From: Sphingomonadales bacterium
GTDB taxonomy: Bacteria; Pseudomonadota; Alphaproteobacteria; Sphingomonadales; Sphingomonadaceae
Direction of reading: 5' to 3'
NCBI GenBank assembly: GCA_027485485.1
Contig: JAIXQY010000141.1
Coordinates: 1 to 32,144, forward strand
DNA length: 32,144 nucleotides
Shown: in pieces, positions 15,834-23,556 of the stretch
Layout: each line of letters opens with the position of its first letter
Position numbering within the stretch: position 1 is the stretch's first letter
Notes under the pieces: model-generated
What the model was told of the DNA's origin: nothing
Database searches by the model: none
The model's input: only the letters and a program-made list of their open reading frames with translations
Program-made: the position numbers and the translations under genes

Positions 15834-17036
15834 TTGCTCAAGCACCATGATGCGCTGTCGGTAGCGCGGCTCCTGCGTCCAACGCAGCCCGTTACCCTTG
15901 TCCGCCCTGAAGCCGCCCGCCGCGCGGCCCGGTTCTTCATGTCGAAGTTCCCGGGCACCGCGATGTATGCGGTGAAGGCCAACCCGTCTGCCGATCTGAT
16001 CCGCACCCTGTGGGACGCGGGCCTGACCCATTATGACGTCGCCTCCATCGCCGAAGCGCGGCTGGTGCGCGAGGTGGCGCCCAATGCCACCCTGTGCTTC
16101 ATGCACCCGATCAAGGCGCCCGAAGCCATTGCCGAGGCCTATCACAGCCACGGCGTGCGGGTGTTCAGCCTCGATAGCATCGACGAGCTGGACAAGATCG
16201 TGGCGGCCACCGCGACCGGCGGCGTGCCGGCCAGCGACCTCACCTTGTGCGTGCGGCTGCGCGTCTCGTCCTTGCACTCCAAGCTCAGCCTGGCGTCGAA
16301 ATTCGGCGTGATGGCCGATGAAGCCGCGCCGGTGCTGATGGCTGCCCGCCAGGTCGCTGATGCACTGGGCATCTGCTTCCATGTCGGCAGCCAGGCGATG
16401 AGCCCGCAGGCCTATGGCGATGCCATGGCGCAGGTGCGCGCTGCCATCGTCGCGGCCGGCGTGACGGTTGACATTGTCGATGTGGGCGGCGGGTTCCCGT
16501 CCGTCTATCCGGGCATGGAGCCGGGCCGACTGGAAGCCTATTTCGAGGTGATCCACCGCGCCTTCGAAGCGCTGCCGATCTCCTATTCGGCCGAGCTGTG
16601 GTGCGAACCCGGCCGGGCGCTGAGCGCGGAGTATTCGTCCGTGCTGGTCCGCGTGGAGGCCCGCAAGGGCGATGTGCTGTACATCAACGATGGCGCCTAT
16701 GGCGCCCTGTTCGATGCGGCGCACATCGATTGGCGCTTCCCGGTGCAGCAGGTGGCCGCAACGCCCAGCCGGGCGCGGCTGCTGGATTTCAGCTTCTGGG
16801 GCCCGACCTGCGACGACATGGACTTCATGCGCGGCCCGTTCCCGTTGCCGGCAGATATCGCCGCCGGTGACTATATCGAGATCGGCATGTTGGGTGCCTA
16901 TGGCGCGGCGATGCGCACCGGGTTCAATGGCTTCACCGCCGGCGAAACCGTGATCGTGTCGGACGATCCCATGGACACGCTCTATGCTGTCACGGAAGAG
17001 TCACCGGACAAGATTATCCAGCTGCGCACGAAGTAA
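15834..17036 (+). CDS. Ornithine (or lysine/ornithine) decarboxylase, fold type III
   Basis: This 400-residue PLP enzyme of the alanine-racemase/ODC fold decarboxylates ornithine to putrescine, the entry step to polyamines. PLP Lys48 lies in MYAVKANPS, the phosphate-binding glycines are in IVDVGGGFPSVYPG (218-220), the WCEPGRAL motif spans about 256-263, and the catalytic Cys326-Asp327 pair lies in FWGPTCDDMDFM. The start chosen is TTG at 15834, nine bases after GGAGG and matching the family N-terminus; a frame extension upstream runs through the structured leader and is rejected. It is followed by a deoxyhypusine-synthase homologue in the same direction. Lysine as a second substrate is possible. 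Confidence 0.93.
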   Translation: MLKHHDALSVARLLRPTQPVTLVRPEAARRAARFFMSKFPGTAMYAVKANPSADLIRTLWDAGLTHYDVASIAEARLVREVAPNATLCFMHPIKAPEAIAEAYHSHGVRVFSLDSIDELDKIVAATATGGVPASDLTLCVRLRVSSLHSKLSLASKFGVMADEAAPVLMAARQVADALGICFHVGSQAMSPQAYGDAMAQVRAAIVAAGVTVDIVDVGGGFPSVYPGMEPGRLEAYFEVIHRAFEALPISYSAELWCEPGRALSAEYSSVLVRVEARKGDVLYINDGAYGALFDAAHIDWRFPVQQVAATPSRARLLDFSFWGPTCDDMDFMRGPFPLPADIAAGDYIEIGMLGAYGAAMRTGFNGFTAGETVIVSDDPMDTLYAVTEESPDKIIQLRTK

Positions 17037-17043
17037 GTTTTCA

Positions 17044-17069
17044 GGCCCCCGCCTTTGCCGGCGGGGGCC
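17044..17069 (+). promoter_or_regulatory. GC-rich hairpin between the decarboxylase and the DHS-like gene
   Basis: A perfect 10-bp stem (GGCCCCCGCC with GGCGGGGGCC, loop TTTGCC) starts seven bases after the decarboxylase stop codon. No T run follows, so it may attenuate or stabilise the transcript rather than end it completely. The next gene starts 90 bases later. Confidence 0.6.
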
Positions 17070-17158
17070 GCTTCCCCGCTCGGCGCCGGACTCCCCCGGC
17101 CGCGGGCGGCGTTTCCACTGTGGAACGCCGGGCCATCGTCTGATCCTGGGAGCAATCC

Positions 17159-18238
17159 ATGAGCGAAACCCTCAACCACGTTGTCACCGAACTCACCCCG
17201 GCCGAGCGCCAGCGCAAGGCCGAGCTGCTGTCCACGCTTGTCGAACATATCGACATCAAGAGCTTTGACGCCCGCCCGATCGTGGACGGCATGGCCAAGA
17301 TGAGCTTCACCAGCCGCGATCTGGCCCGCGCCACAGCCATCTACAACCAGATGCTCAGCGATCCCGATTGCACCATCTTCCTGGTCATCGCCGGATCGAC
17401 CAGCGCCGGCGGTTGCATGGATCTCTATGCCGATCTGGTTGCCAACAACATGGTCGATGGCATCGTCGCCACCGGCGCCAGCATCGTAGACATGGATTTC
17501 TTCGAAGGCCTTGGCCACAAGCATTATCAGGCGCTGGAAGTGCCGGATGATGACACGCTCCGCTCGCTGCTGATCGACCGCATCTACGACACCTATATCG
17601 ACGAAGAAGCCCTGCAGGATTGCGATCACACCATCTATGAGATCGCCAACACGTTGGAACCGCGCGGCTATTCCAGCCGCGAGTTCATCCGTGCCATGGG
17701 CAAATATCTGGCCGAACACGGCAAGAAGGACAACAGCCTCGTCAAGCTCGCCTATGAGCATGACGTGCCGATCTTCTGCCCGGCGTTCGTGGACTCGTCG
17801 GCCGGCTTCGGCCTCGTCAAGCACCAGGTCGACCGCGCCAAGGCCGGCCAGCCCTATATGATGCTCGATGCCATCGCCGATTTCCGCGAATTGACCGACA
17901 TCAAGATCAAGGCCGGCACCACCGGCCTGCTGATGATCGGCGGCGGCGTGCCGAAGAACTTCATCCAGGACACGGTGGTGTGCGCCGAAATCCTTGGCCA
18001 TCACGATGTGGAAGTGCACAAATATGCTGTGCAGATCACGGTGGCCGACGTGCGCGACGGCGCCTGCTCCTCCTCCACGCTGCAGGAAGCGGCCTCGTGG
18101 GGCAAGGTCAACACCGGCATCGAACAGATGGTGTTCGCCGAAGCCGGCAGCGTGATGCCGTTGCTGGCCAGCGACGCCTATCACCGCGGCCACTGGAAAA
18201 CCCGCGCCAAGCGCGCTTGGGGCAAGCTCTTCGCCTGA
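17159..18238 (+). CDS. Deoxyhypusine synthase homologue (candidate homospermidine synthase)
   Basis: This 359-residue protein belongs to the deoxyhypusine synthase family. The NAD-binding region IVATGASIVDMDFFEGLG (102-119), FCPAFVDSSAGFG (206-218), LLMIGGGVPKNFI (257-269) and the active-site stretch LQEAASWGK with Glu310, Trp314 and the imine-forming Lys316 are present. The eukaryotic HH after the GGG loop is replaced by Asn267-Phe268. True DHS modifies eIF5A, absent from bacteria, so a free polyamine substrate is likely; making homospermidine from putrescine fits the neighbouring ornithine decarboxylase and the homospermidine content of many sphingomonads. That function is inferred. GGGAG six bases before the ATG supports the start. 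A 20-base copy of its 3' end follows its stop codon. Confidence 0.88.
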   Translation: MSETLNHVVTELTPAERQRKAELLSTLVEHIDIKSFDARPIVDGMAKMSFTSRDLARATAIYNQMLSDPDCTIFLVIAGSTSAGGCMDLYADLVANNMVDGIVATGASIVDMDFFEGLGHKHYQALEVPDDDTLRSLLIDRIYDTYIDEEALQDCDHTIYEIANTLEPRGYSSREFIRAMGKYLAEHGKKDNSLVKLAYEHDVPIFCPAFVDSSAGFGLVKHQVDRAKAGQPYMMLDAIADFRELTDIKIKAGTTGLLMIGGGVPKNFIQDTVVCAEILGHHDVEVHKYAVQITVADVRDGACSSSTLQEAASWGKVNTGIEQMVFAEAGSVMPLLASDAYHRGHWKTRAKRAWGKLFA

Positions 18239-18267
18239 TGGCGAACGGGGGCAAGCTGTTCGCCTGA
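18219..18267 (+). repeat. Tandem duplication of the DHS-like gene's 3' end
   Basis: GGGGCAAGCTCTTCGCCTGA (18219-18238, last codons and stop of the gene) recurs at 18248-18267 with one mismatch, 29 bases later. The second copy is untranslated in the gene's frame. A local duplication or strand-slippage scar. Confidence 0.8.
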
Positions 18268-18292
18268 ATTGACAGGCAACGAAAAAACGAAG

Positions 18293-18325
18293 AACCCTCC
18301 CCGCCACAATCGGGGAGGGTTTTTT
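18293..18325 (+). terminator. Intrinsic terminator of the polyamine genes
   Basis: An 11-bp stem AACCCTCCCCG (18293-18303) with CGGGGAGGGTT (18311-18321), loop CCACAAT, runs into a T tract ending at 18325. It closes the decarboxylase/DHS-like unit. Its 3' arm contains the only Shine-Dalgarno-like sequence for the next gene, whose ATG is at 18327. Confidence 0.92.
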
Positions 18326-18326
18326 G

Positions 18327-18767
18327 ATGAACAAGGAAATCTTGGTGCCGATGCTGGTGCTGGCCGGCTGGACGATGATCGTGTGGATCTGGATGTATGC
18401 CACCCGCCTGCCCGCCATGGGCCGCGCCGGCATCGATGGCGCGAAGATGGTGGGCAGCACCGGCAAAAGCCTGCGCGATGATCTCGTCGCCGCCGGCGAG
18501 GTGCGCGCCAGCTGGGTGGCTGATAACTACAACCACCTGATGGAACAGCCGACGATCTTTTACGCGACGGTGCTGGCGCTGGCGGTGATGGGCGAAGCTG
18601 GCAGCCTGGCGGTGAATCTCGCCTGGGGCTATGCTGGCCTGCGCATCGTCCACAGCCTGGTGCAGATCCTCTCCAACCGGGTCGTGGTCCGTTTCGGCGT
18701 ATTCGCGCTGGCCTCGCTCTGTCTGTTCGGGTTGGTCGCGCTGGCGCTCAGCATCGCCAGCGCTTGA
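18327..18767 (+). CDS. MAPEG family membrane protein
   Basis: This 146-residue protein has four hydrophobic segments (LVPMLVLAGWTMIVWIWMY; TIFYATVLALAVMG; a segment around AWGYAGLRIVHSLV; FGVFALASLCLFGLVALAL). The loop motif NYNHLMEQPTIFYA and the following RIVHSLVQ are hallmarks of MAPEG proteins (membrane-associated eicosanoid and glutathione metabolism family). Bacterial members are mostly uncharacterised; some have glutathione transferase activity. The ATG lies only two bases after the terminator's T tract, and GGGAGGG from the terminator stem is the apparent ribosome site. Its stop codon directly abuts the stop of the convergent YdeI/DUF1801 gene. Confidence 0.88.
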   Translation: MNKEILVPMLVLAGWTMIVWIWMYATRLPAMGRAGIDGAKMVGSTGKSLRDDLVAAGEVRASWVADNYNHLMEQPTIFYATVLALAVMGEAGSLAVNLAWGYAGLRIVHSLVQILSNRVVVRFGVFALASLCLFGLVALALSIASA

Positions 18768-19364
18768 TCAGCACTTTTCATATCGCGAATTGAGCTTCCT
18801 GGCTTCGGCAACCTGAGCCACCGTCGTCTCAATGCGCCGGGTGCGAGTGGATTGTTGCTTGGCGCTGGTCACCCACTCCAGATACTCGCGGCGACACGCC
18901 GGCGAAAACGCCGCAAAATTCGTCTCCGCTGCGGGAATGGCGGCCAGCGCTGCCGCCAGATCGTCTGGCATGGCAATATCGGCCTTTGGTGCACGCGAAA
19001 CACGGGCTGAGGTGCGCATGCCGCCGCCACCCGCTGCAATCAGTGCGGCCGCATTTTCAAGCTGCTGCACGATGGCTGCATCGGAGGGCAGATCAGCAAG
19101 GCTGGCCAGTTTTCCGAAGTTGCCCATTCCCTTGCCTTTGGCCATGGGATTGCCATCGAAGATCCCGAAGCCGGCATGCGCCTTGAACGCCGCCATCATC
19201 GCCAGCGGCCGGCCGTTCCACTCGAAGAATGGCACGCTCCACTTGATGGTTTCGGTCGCTTCGGGAAAGCGGGCGTGAACAAGGTTGCGCAGGTGGTACA
19301 GGATCGGCCGTGCGAATTCGCGGTTGCAGTCAATATAGGCGGTAACGCGATCATCAAGCGGCAT
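18768..19364 (-). CDS. YdeI/OmpD-associated, DUF1801-type protein
   Basis: This 198-residue cytoplasmic protein has an N-terminal DUF1801 domain (residues about 10-110: YIDCNREFARPILYHLRNLVHARFPEATETIKWSVPFFEW, with the IKW.P.F pattern typical of the family) and a C-terminal YdeI-like region with PDDLAAALAAIPAAETNFAAFSPACRREYLEWV-TSAKQQSTRTRRI, in which the REY..W...AK...TR.RRI pattern is diagnostic. The biochemical role is unknown. The ATG at 19364 follows GGGGGAAGG by six bases. It is convergent with the MAPEG gene: the two stop codons touch without overlap, so each must end transcription inside the other. Confidence 0.85.
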   Translation of the reverse strand: MPLDDRVTAYIDCNREFARPILYHLRNLVHARFPEATETIKWSVPFFEWNGRPLAMMAAFKAHAGFGIFDGNPMAKGKGMGNFGKLASLADLPSDAAIVQQLENAAALIAAGGGGMRTSARVSRAPKADIAMPDDLAAALAAIPAAETNFAAFSPACRREYLEWVTSAKQQSTRTRRIETTVAQVAEARKLNSRYEKC

Positions 19365-19389
19365 GGCAGGCCTTCCCCCGCGTGCAACT

Positions 19390-20595
19390 CTATCCCCGAT
19401 CGAACCGCGCCACCAGTTCGACATGGGATGACCAGCGGAACTGCGCCACCGGCCACAATGTGGTGAGGCGATAGCCGCCCTCCACCAACAGCTTCGCATC
19501 CCGGCCAAACGTGTTGGGATTGCACGACACCGCCACCACCACGGGCACAGCTGATCCCGCCAGCGCCCTGGCCTGTGCTTCCGCGCCGGCGCGCGGCGGA
19601 TCGAACACCACGGCGTCCAGCCCGGCCATTTCCTTGTCCGCCAGCGGCCGGCGGAACAGGTCGCGGTGCTGCACCTCCACCCGGCGGCCGGCCCGGCGGG
19701 CGGCTGCCCCCAGCGCCATCACGGCCGGCCCCGCCGCATCGACGGCCAATACAGCGGCGCGCTGCGACAGCGGCAAGGCAAAAGTGCCCAGCCCGCAGAA
19801 CAGATCGGCCACCTTGCCCGCATCGCCCACCGCCTCCAGCACCGCCGCCACCAGGGCCGCCTCGCCTTCGCGGGTTGCCTGCAGGAACGGCGCCACCGGC
19901 AGCGGCACGGCCACGCCGCCCATGGTCAACACCGGCGGCCGCCGTTCCACCAGCGTGTCGATGCCGCCCGGCCCTTCCACGCTCAACCGCGCCAGATCAC
20001 AGCTTTGCGCAAAATCCGTCAGTGCCTCGATCGCTGCCAGCCCTTCGGCCGAAACATTGGCCAGCAGCACATCCGCCCCGGCATCACACAGGGTGAGCGC
20101 GATGCCTGCGCCCTGCCCGTCTTTCAACCGCGCCCGCAGCAATGCCCGCAGCGGCGCCAGCACCGCCATCAGTTCCGGCGCCAGCACTGGGCAATCCTGC
20201 ACATCCACCAATGCGTGCGTGCCCTCGCTGTGAAAGCCCAGCAGCAGCTTGCCGCCGCGCTTCAGCGCCTTCAGGCTGGCGCGGCGGCGGCTGCGCGGTG
20301 GGGACAGCGCGATTGGCCGCACATCGGCCGGCATGCCGCCCGGCATCACCCGGCTCAACCGATCAGCCACGAAATCGCCATAGGCGGCATCGTCCATATG
20401 CTGCAGCTGGCAGCCACCGCAGGCCGGATAATGGCGGCAGGCCGGGGCAACATGATGCGGTCCGGGGATGATGCCGGGCGGATCGGTGGCGAAATCAACC
20501 TGGTCACCAATCGCCGCCAGCGGCACGAAGCGGCCATCGGCGGTGATTCCATCGCCGCGCGCCGCCAGCCGAACAATGGGCACAAGGCCATTCAC
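19390..20595 (-). CDS. TrmA/RlmD-family class I SAM-dependent RNA uracil-5-methyltransferase
   Basis: This 401-residue protein has an iron-sulfur cluster Cys set near the N-terminus (CRHYPACGGCQLQH, residues about 53-66, with a fourth Cys in VQDCPVLAP). It also has a SAM-binding domain with FCGLGTFALPLS, FDPPRAGAE and the catalytic-Cys motif VAVSCNPNTFGRD. These are hallmarks of the enzymes that methylate uracil C5 in 23S rRNA or tRNA. Whether it is RlmD, RlmC or TrmA-like cannot be decided by eye; the cluster motif favours RlmD/RlmC-type. The start is a GTG overlapping the stop of the NAD(P)HX repair gene (GTGA), so the pair is coupled on the minus strand. Confidence 0.9.
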   Translation of the reverse strand: MNGLVPIVRLAARGDGITADGRFVPLAAIGDQVDFATDPPGIIPGPHHVAPACRHYPACGGCQLQHMDDAAYGDFVADRLSRVMPGGMPADVRPIALSPPRSRRRASLKALKRGGKLLLGFHSEGTHALVDVQDCPVLAPELMAVLAPLRALLRARLKDGQGAGIALTLCDAGADVLLANVSAEGLAAIEALTDFAQSCDLARLSVEGPGGIDTLVERRPPVLTMGGVAVPLPVAPFLQATREGEAALVAAVLEAVGDAGKVADLFCGLGTFALPLSQRAAVLAVDAAGPAVMALGAAARRAGRRVEVQHRDLFRRPLADKEMAGLDAVVFDPPRAGAEAQARALAGSAVPVVVAVSCNPNTFGRDAKLLVEGGYRLTTLWPVAQFRWSSHVELVARFDRG

Positions 20596-21974
20596 AAGCC
20601 GGCAAACACCTCGGGCAGCAGCGCCACCAGATCATCGGCGATGCGGCCAGGCCCCAACCGCTGCCCTGCATCGCCATGCAGCCAGGCCGCCCCGCACGCC
20701 GCATCAAACAACGGCAAGCCCTGCGCCAGCAAGGCCGCCACCATCCCCGACAACACATCGCCTGACCCTGCCGTTGCCAGCCAGGGCGCGGAATGGACAT
20801 TCAGCGCAACCCGCCCATCCGGCGCCGCGATCACCGCGGTCGGGCCTTTCAACAGCACAACCGCATCAACGGTGCGCGCCGCCGCCTGCACCGCGGCCAC
20901 GCGATCTTCCCCGATGGGCCCGAACAATTGCGCAAATTCGCCTTCATGCGGCGTCAGCACCGCTGGCGCGCCGATGGGGCCTTCGGCCAGCATCCGCAAG
21001 ATCCCGGCATCCAGCACCAGCGGCTTGCCCGCCCAGGTGAGCCGCTTCAACCAGCCGCGCGCCCGCGTGCCCGTCGCCATGCCCGGCCCGATGATCACCG
21101 AACCCAGCCGGGGATCATTCAACAAACTGGCTGCTTCCTCATCATTGCGGCGCATCATCGCCAGCGCCGGCAACTCGCCGCTTTCGCCCGCAATGGTGAC
21201 CAACCCGGCACCCGATCGCATCGCGGCCAGGCTGGCGAGGCCGGCGGCGCCGCCATGGCCGGTTTCGCCCTCCACCGTCAGCACCCAGCCGCGATCATAT
21301 TTGTGCGCCGAATGCGCCGGGCCCACCAATTTGGGTCGCGCCACCATGATGCTGTTGGTTTGCACCGGCACGCCGATGTCGATCACGCACACCCGGCCCG
21401 ACAGCGCGCGGCCCTCGCCCAGAAAATGGCCCAGCTTGGCCGCAGCAAAGGCAATGGTGAGATCGGCGGCCAGTGGCCGGCCTTGCGCCGTGCCGAGATT
21501 GGCATTCAGGCCCGAGGCGATGTCGATCGCCACCACCCGACCCTGCCCGCGCAGCCGGTCGATCGCGGCCTGATGATGGCCATCGAGCGGCCGGTTCAAG
21601 CCGATCCCGAACAGCGCATCAATCATCACCGGTGCCGCCGGGGCATCGTGCAGACCCACCACCGGCCCCTGCCAGCGCGCCGCCATGGCTGCGGCCGTAT
21701 CCGATGTGGGCGGCCCTTCGGTTGCCACGGTCACCGCCACGCCGGCTTCGGCCAGGCGCAGGGCAATGCCATAACCATCGCCGCCATTGTTGCCGGTGCC
21801 GCACAGGATCGTCGCCCGCCGCGTCGGCAGATGCGCCAATATGGCCCGTGCTGCGCCATCGGCAGCCCGCTCCATCAGGGTGAGAGCGGGCGTGCCGGCG
21901 GCAATCACCGCCGCTTCCGCCGCGCGCATGGTGTCAACCGTCACCAGCGGATGGCCGGGTGCAATCTGGAACAT
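20592..21974 (-). CDS. nnr: Bifunctional NAD(P)H-hydrate epimerase / ADP-dependent NAD(P)H-hydrate dehydratase
   Basis: This 460-residue two-domain repair enzyme converts damaged NADHX and NADPHX back to NAD(P)H. The N-terminal YjeF_N epimerase domain (about residues 1-210) shows CGTGNNGGDGYGIALRLAEAG, IDALFGIGLNRPL and AIDIASGLNANLG; the C-terminal YjeF_C dehydratase domain (about 225-460) shows VIIGPGM, VLTPHEGEFAQLFG, LLKGPTAVIAAPDG and the ATAGSGDVLSGMVAALLAQG nucleotide motif. The ATG at 21974 was preferred to an upstream in-frame start because GGGGGAAGGG directly precedes it. Its stop overlaps the methyltransferase start. Confidence 0.96.
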   Translation of the reverse strand: MFQIAPGHPLVTVDTMRAAEAAVIAAGTPALTLMERAADGAARAILAHLPTRRATILCGTGNNGGDGYGIALRLAEAGVAVTVATEGPPTSDTAAAMAARWQGPVVGLHDAPAAPVMIDALFGIGLNRPLDGHHQAAIDRLRGQGRVVAIDIASGLNANLGTAQGRPLAADLTIAFAAAKLGHFLGEGRALSGRVCVIDIGVPVQTNSIMVARPKLVGPAHSAHKYDRGWVLTVEGETGHGGAAGLASLAAMRSGAGLVTIAGESGELPALAMMRRNDEEAASLLNDPRLGSVIIGPGMATGTRARGWLKRLTWAGKPLVLDAGILRMLAEGPIGAPAVLTPHEGEFAQLFGPIGEDRVAAVQAAARTVDAVVLLKGPTAVIAAPDGRVALNVHSAPWLATAGSGDVLSGMVAALLAQGLPLFDAACGAAWLHGDAGQRLGPGRIADDLVALLPEVFAGL

Positions 21975-22073
21975 CCCTTCCCCCTTGCAAAGCGGCGCGG
22001 GGGTGGCAAGCATTTTTCCGCTTTTGGCGCGTCAGCCTCTGGCGGCCGGCGGTTCACATCCTATATTGCCGCC

Positions 22074-22418
22074 ATGCGCCGATCGACTGTTTTCCGTTGC
22101 CCGCCCGCCTTGCCGATGGTGGGCCTGGTGTCTGCCGCGTTCGTGGCCGGCTGCACGCCCGATACGGACGATGCCACTACCCGCCTGTGCAAGGACAGCA
22201 TGGGCCGCCGCGTGGCCGAGGCCAATTGCAACGGCAGCGGCAGCGCGGCCCGCGGCTTTTCCCATGCCTATATCAGCAATCGCCAGGCGGTGCCGGCGGT
22301 GGGACAGGCCATTGGCGGCTATCGCGACAGCCCCGGCCCTGGCGAGGTGCGCAGCCCCGAAGGCCGGGTGGTGCGCGGCGGGCTTGGCACCTCCGCCTAT
22401 CGCAGCGCCGGCTCGTGA
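22074..22418 (+). CDS. YgiB-like (DUF1190) small lipoprotein
   Basis: This 114-residue protein has an N-terminal hydrophobic signal ending in the lipobox FVAGC with Cys27, so it should be lipidated and placed on the periplasmic or outer membrane face. The mature part is Gly/Ser/Arg-rich, has Cys39 and Cys52, and ends VVRGGLGTSAYRSAGS; the RGG(F/L)G motif near the C-terminus resembles that of E. coli YgiB. Its stop overlaps the GTG start of the downstream ATP-grasp gene (GTGA), repeating the ygiB-ygiC pairing of enterobacteria. It is much shorter than E. coli YgiB, so orthology rests mainly on the gene pair. The ATG is chosen by the signal peptide; no strong ribosome site is visible. Confidence 0.7.
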   Translation: MRRSTVFRCPPALPMVGLVSAAFVAGCTPDTDDATTRLCKDSMGRRVAEANCNGSGSAARGFSHAYISNRQAVPAVGQAIGGYRDSPGPGEVRSPEGRVVRGGLGTSAYRSAGS

Positions 22419-23554
22419 GGCGCATCGCCTGCACCCCGCGCCCCGATTGGCAGGCCCGGGTCAGCCAATTGGGGCTGGTGTGGCACAGCCGGCCCGATGG
22501 CAGCCCCTATTGGGACGAGCGCGCCGCCTGGGCCTTCACGCCGCGCCAGGTGGAAACACTGGAAGCCGCCACGGTCGAGCTCTACCGGCTTTATCTTGCC
22601 GCAGGCCAACATGTGATTGATCATGACCGGCTGGGCGAACTGGGCATTCCGGCCAGCTGCCACCAGGCCATCCGTGATGCCTGGGATGCCGAACCGCGCG
22701 CGCTCAATCTGGGCCGGTTTGATCTGGGCTGGAATGGCGAAGGCCCGCCCAAATTGTTCGAATATAATGCCGATACCCCCACCAGCCTGCTGGAAGCCGC
22801 CGTGGTGCAATGGGACTGGAAGGCGGCCTTGTTCCCAGCGGCGGACCAGTTCAACAGCCTGCACGATGCGTTGGTGGCGCGCTGGCGTGAGATTGCGCCG
22901 CCGCCGGGCACCAGCCGCCTGTATCTGGCGGCGATGGCCGAAGCCAGCGGCGAAGACGCGGTGACCATCGCCTATCACGCCGATTGCGCGGCCGAAGCCG
23001 GCATCGAAACCAGCCTGATCGCCATCGATGATATCGGCTGGGATCCAGCCTTGCGCCACTTCGTCGATCTCGATGGCCGGGCCATGCGCGCCATCTGCAA
23101 GCTCTATCCATGGGAATGGCTGGTGCAGGATGATTTTGGCGCGCAGGTGATCGAAAGCCTGTCGTCCACCTTGTGGATGGAGCCGATCTGGAAAATGCTC
23201 TGGTCCAACAAGGCGATGCTGGCGATCTTGTGGGAATTGTTCCCCGGCCACCCCAATCTGCTGGAAACCCGCCGCACGCCGCTGGCTGGGCCACAGGTGG
23301 CAAAGCCGATCCTGGGCCGCGAAGGCGCCAATGTTCGGATCATCGGCGCCGAAGGCGATGCGCAGAGTGACGGGCCCTATGGCGGGGAAGGCCTCGTCTA
23401 TCAGGCGCTCTATCCCTTGCCTGGCGTTGGTGATCAGCGCCCGGTGATCGGTAGCTGGACGGTGGACGGCGCACCCGCCGGCATCGGCATCCGCGAAGAT
23501 GGCCCGATCACCGGCAATCTGGCGCGTTTCGTGCCGCACCTGATAGTGGAGTGA
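22415..23554 (+). CDS. YgiC-like glutathionylspermidine-synthase-type ATP-grasp protein
   Basis: This 379-residue protein matches the C-terminal synthetase domain of glutathionylspermidine synthase. Visible landmarks are GLVWHSRPDGSPYWDERAAW, the ligand region LGRFDLGWNGEGPPKLFEYNADTPTSLLEAAVVQWDW, KLYPWEWLVQDDFG, FPGHPNLLETRRTP, KPILGREGANVRII and the C-terminal GSWTVDGAPAGIGIRED with GPITGNLARFVPH. Family members form an amide between a peptide carboxylate and an amine using ATP; for YgiC-type proteins the true substrates are unsettled, and the amidase half is absent here. It is coupled to the YgiB-like lipoprotein upstream and nearly overlaps the GNAT gene downstream. Proximity to polyamine genes is suggestive only. 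Confidence 0.9.
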   Translation: MRRIACTPRPDWQARVSQLGLVWHSRPDGSPYWDERAAWAFTPRQVETLEAATVELYRLYLAAGQHVIDHDRLGELGIPASCHQAIRDAWDAEPRALNLGRFDLGWNGEGPPKLFEYNADTPTSLLEAAVVQWDWKAALFPAADQFNSLHDALVARWREIAPPPGTSRLYLAAMAEASGEDAVTIAYHADCAAEAGIETSLIAIDDIGWDPALRHFVDLDGRAMRAICKLYPWEWLVQDDFGAQVIESLSSTLWMEPIWKMLWSNKAMLAILWELFPGHPNLLETRRTPLAGPQVAKPILGREGANVRIIGAEGDAQSDGPYGGEGLVYQALYPLPGVGDQRPVIGSWTVDGAPAGIGIREDGPITGNLARFVPHLIVE

Positions 23555-23556
23555 AC

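Noticed and set aside
20793-22418. A 541-codon plus-strand frame ending at the lipoprotein stop
   Set aside because: Only its last 114 codons (from 22074) form a believable protein with signal peptide and lipobox; the rest is antisense to the NAD(P)HX repair gene.
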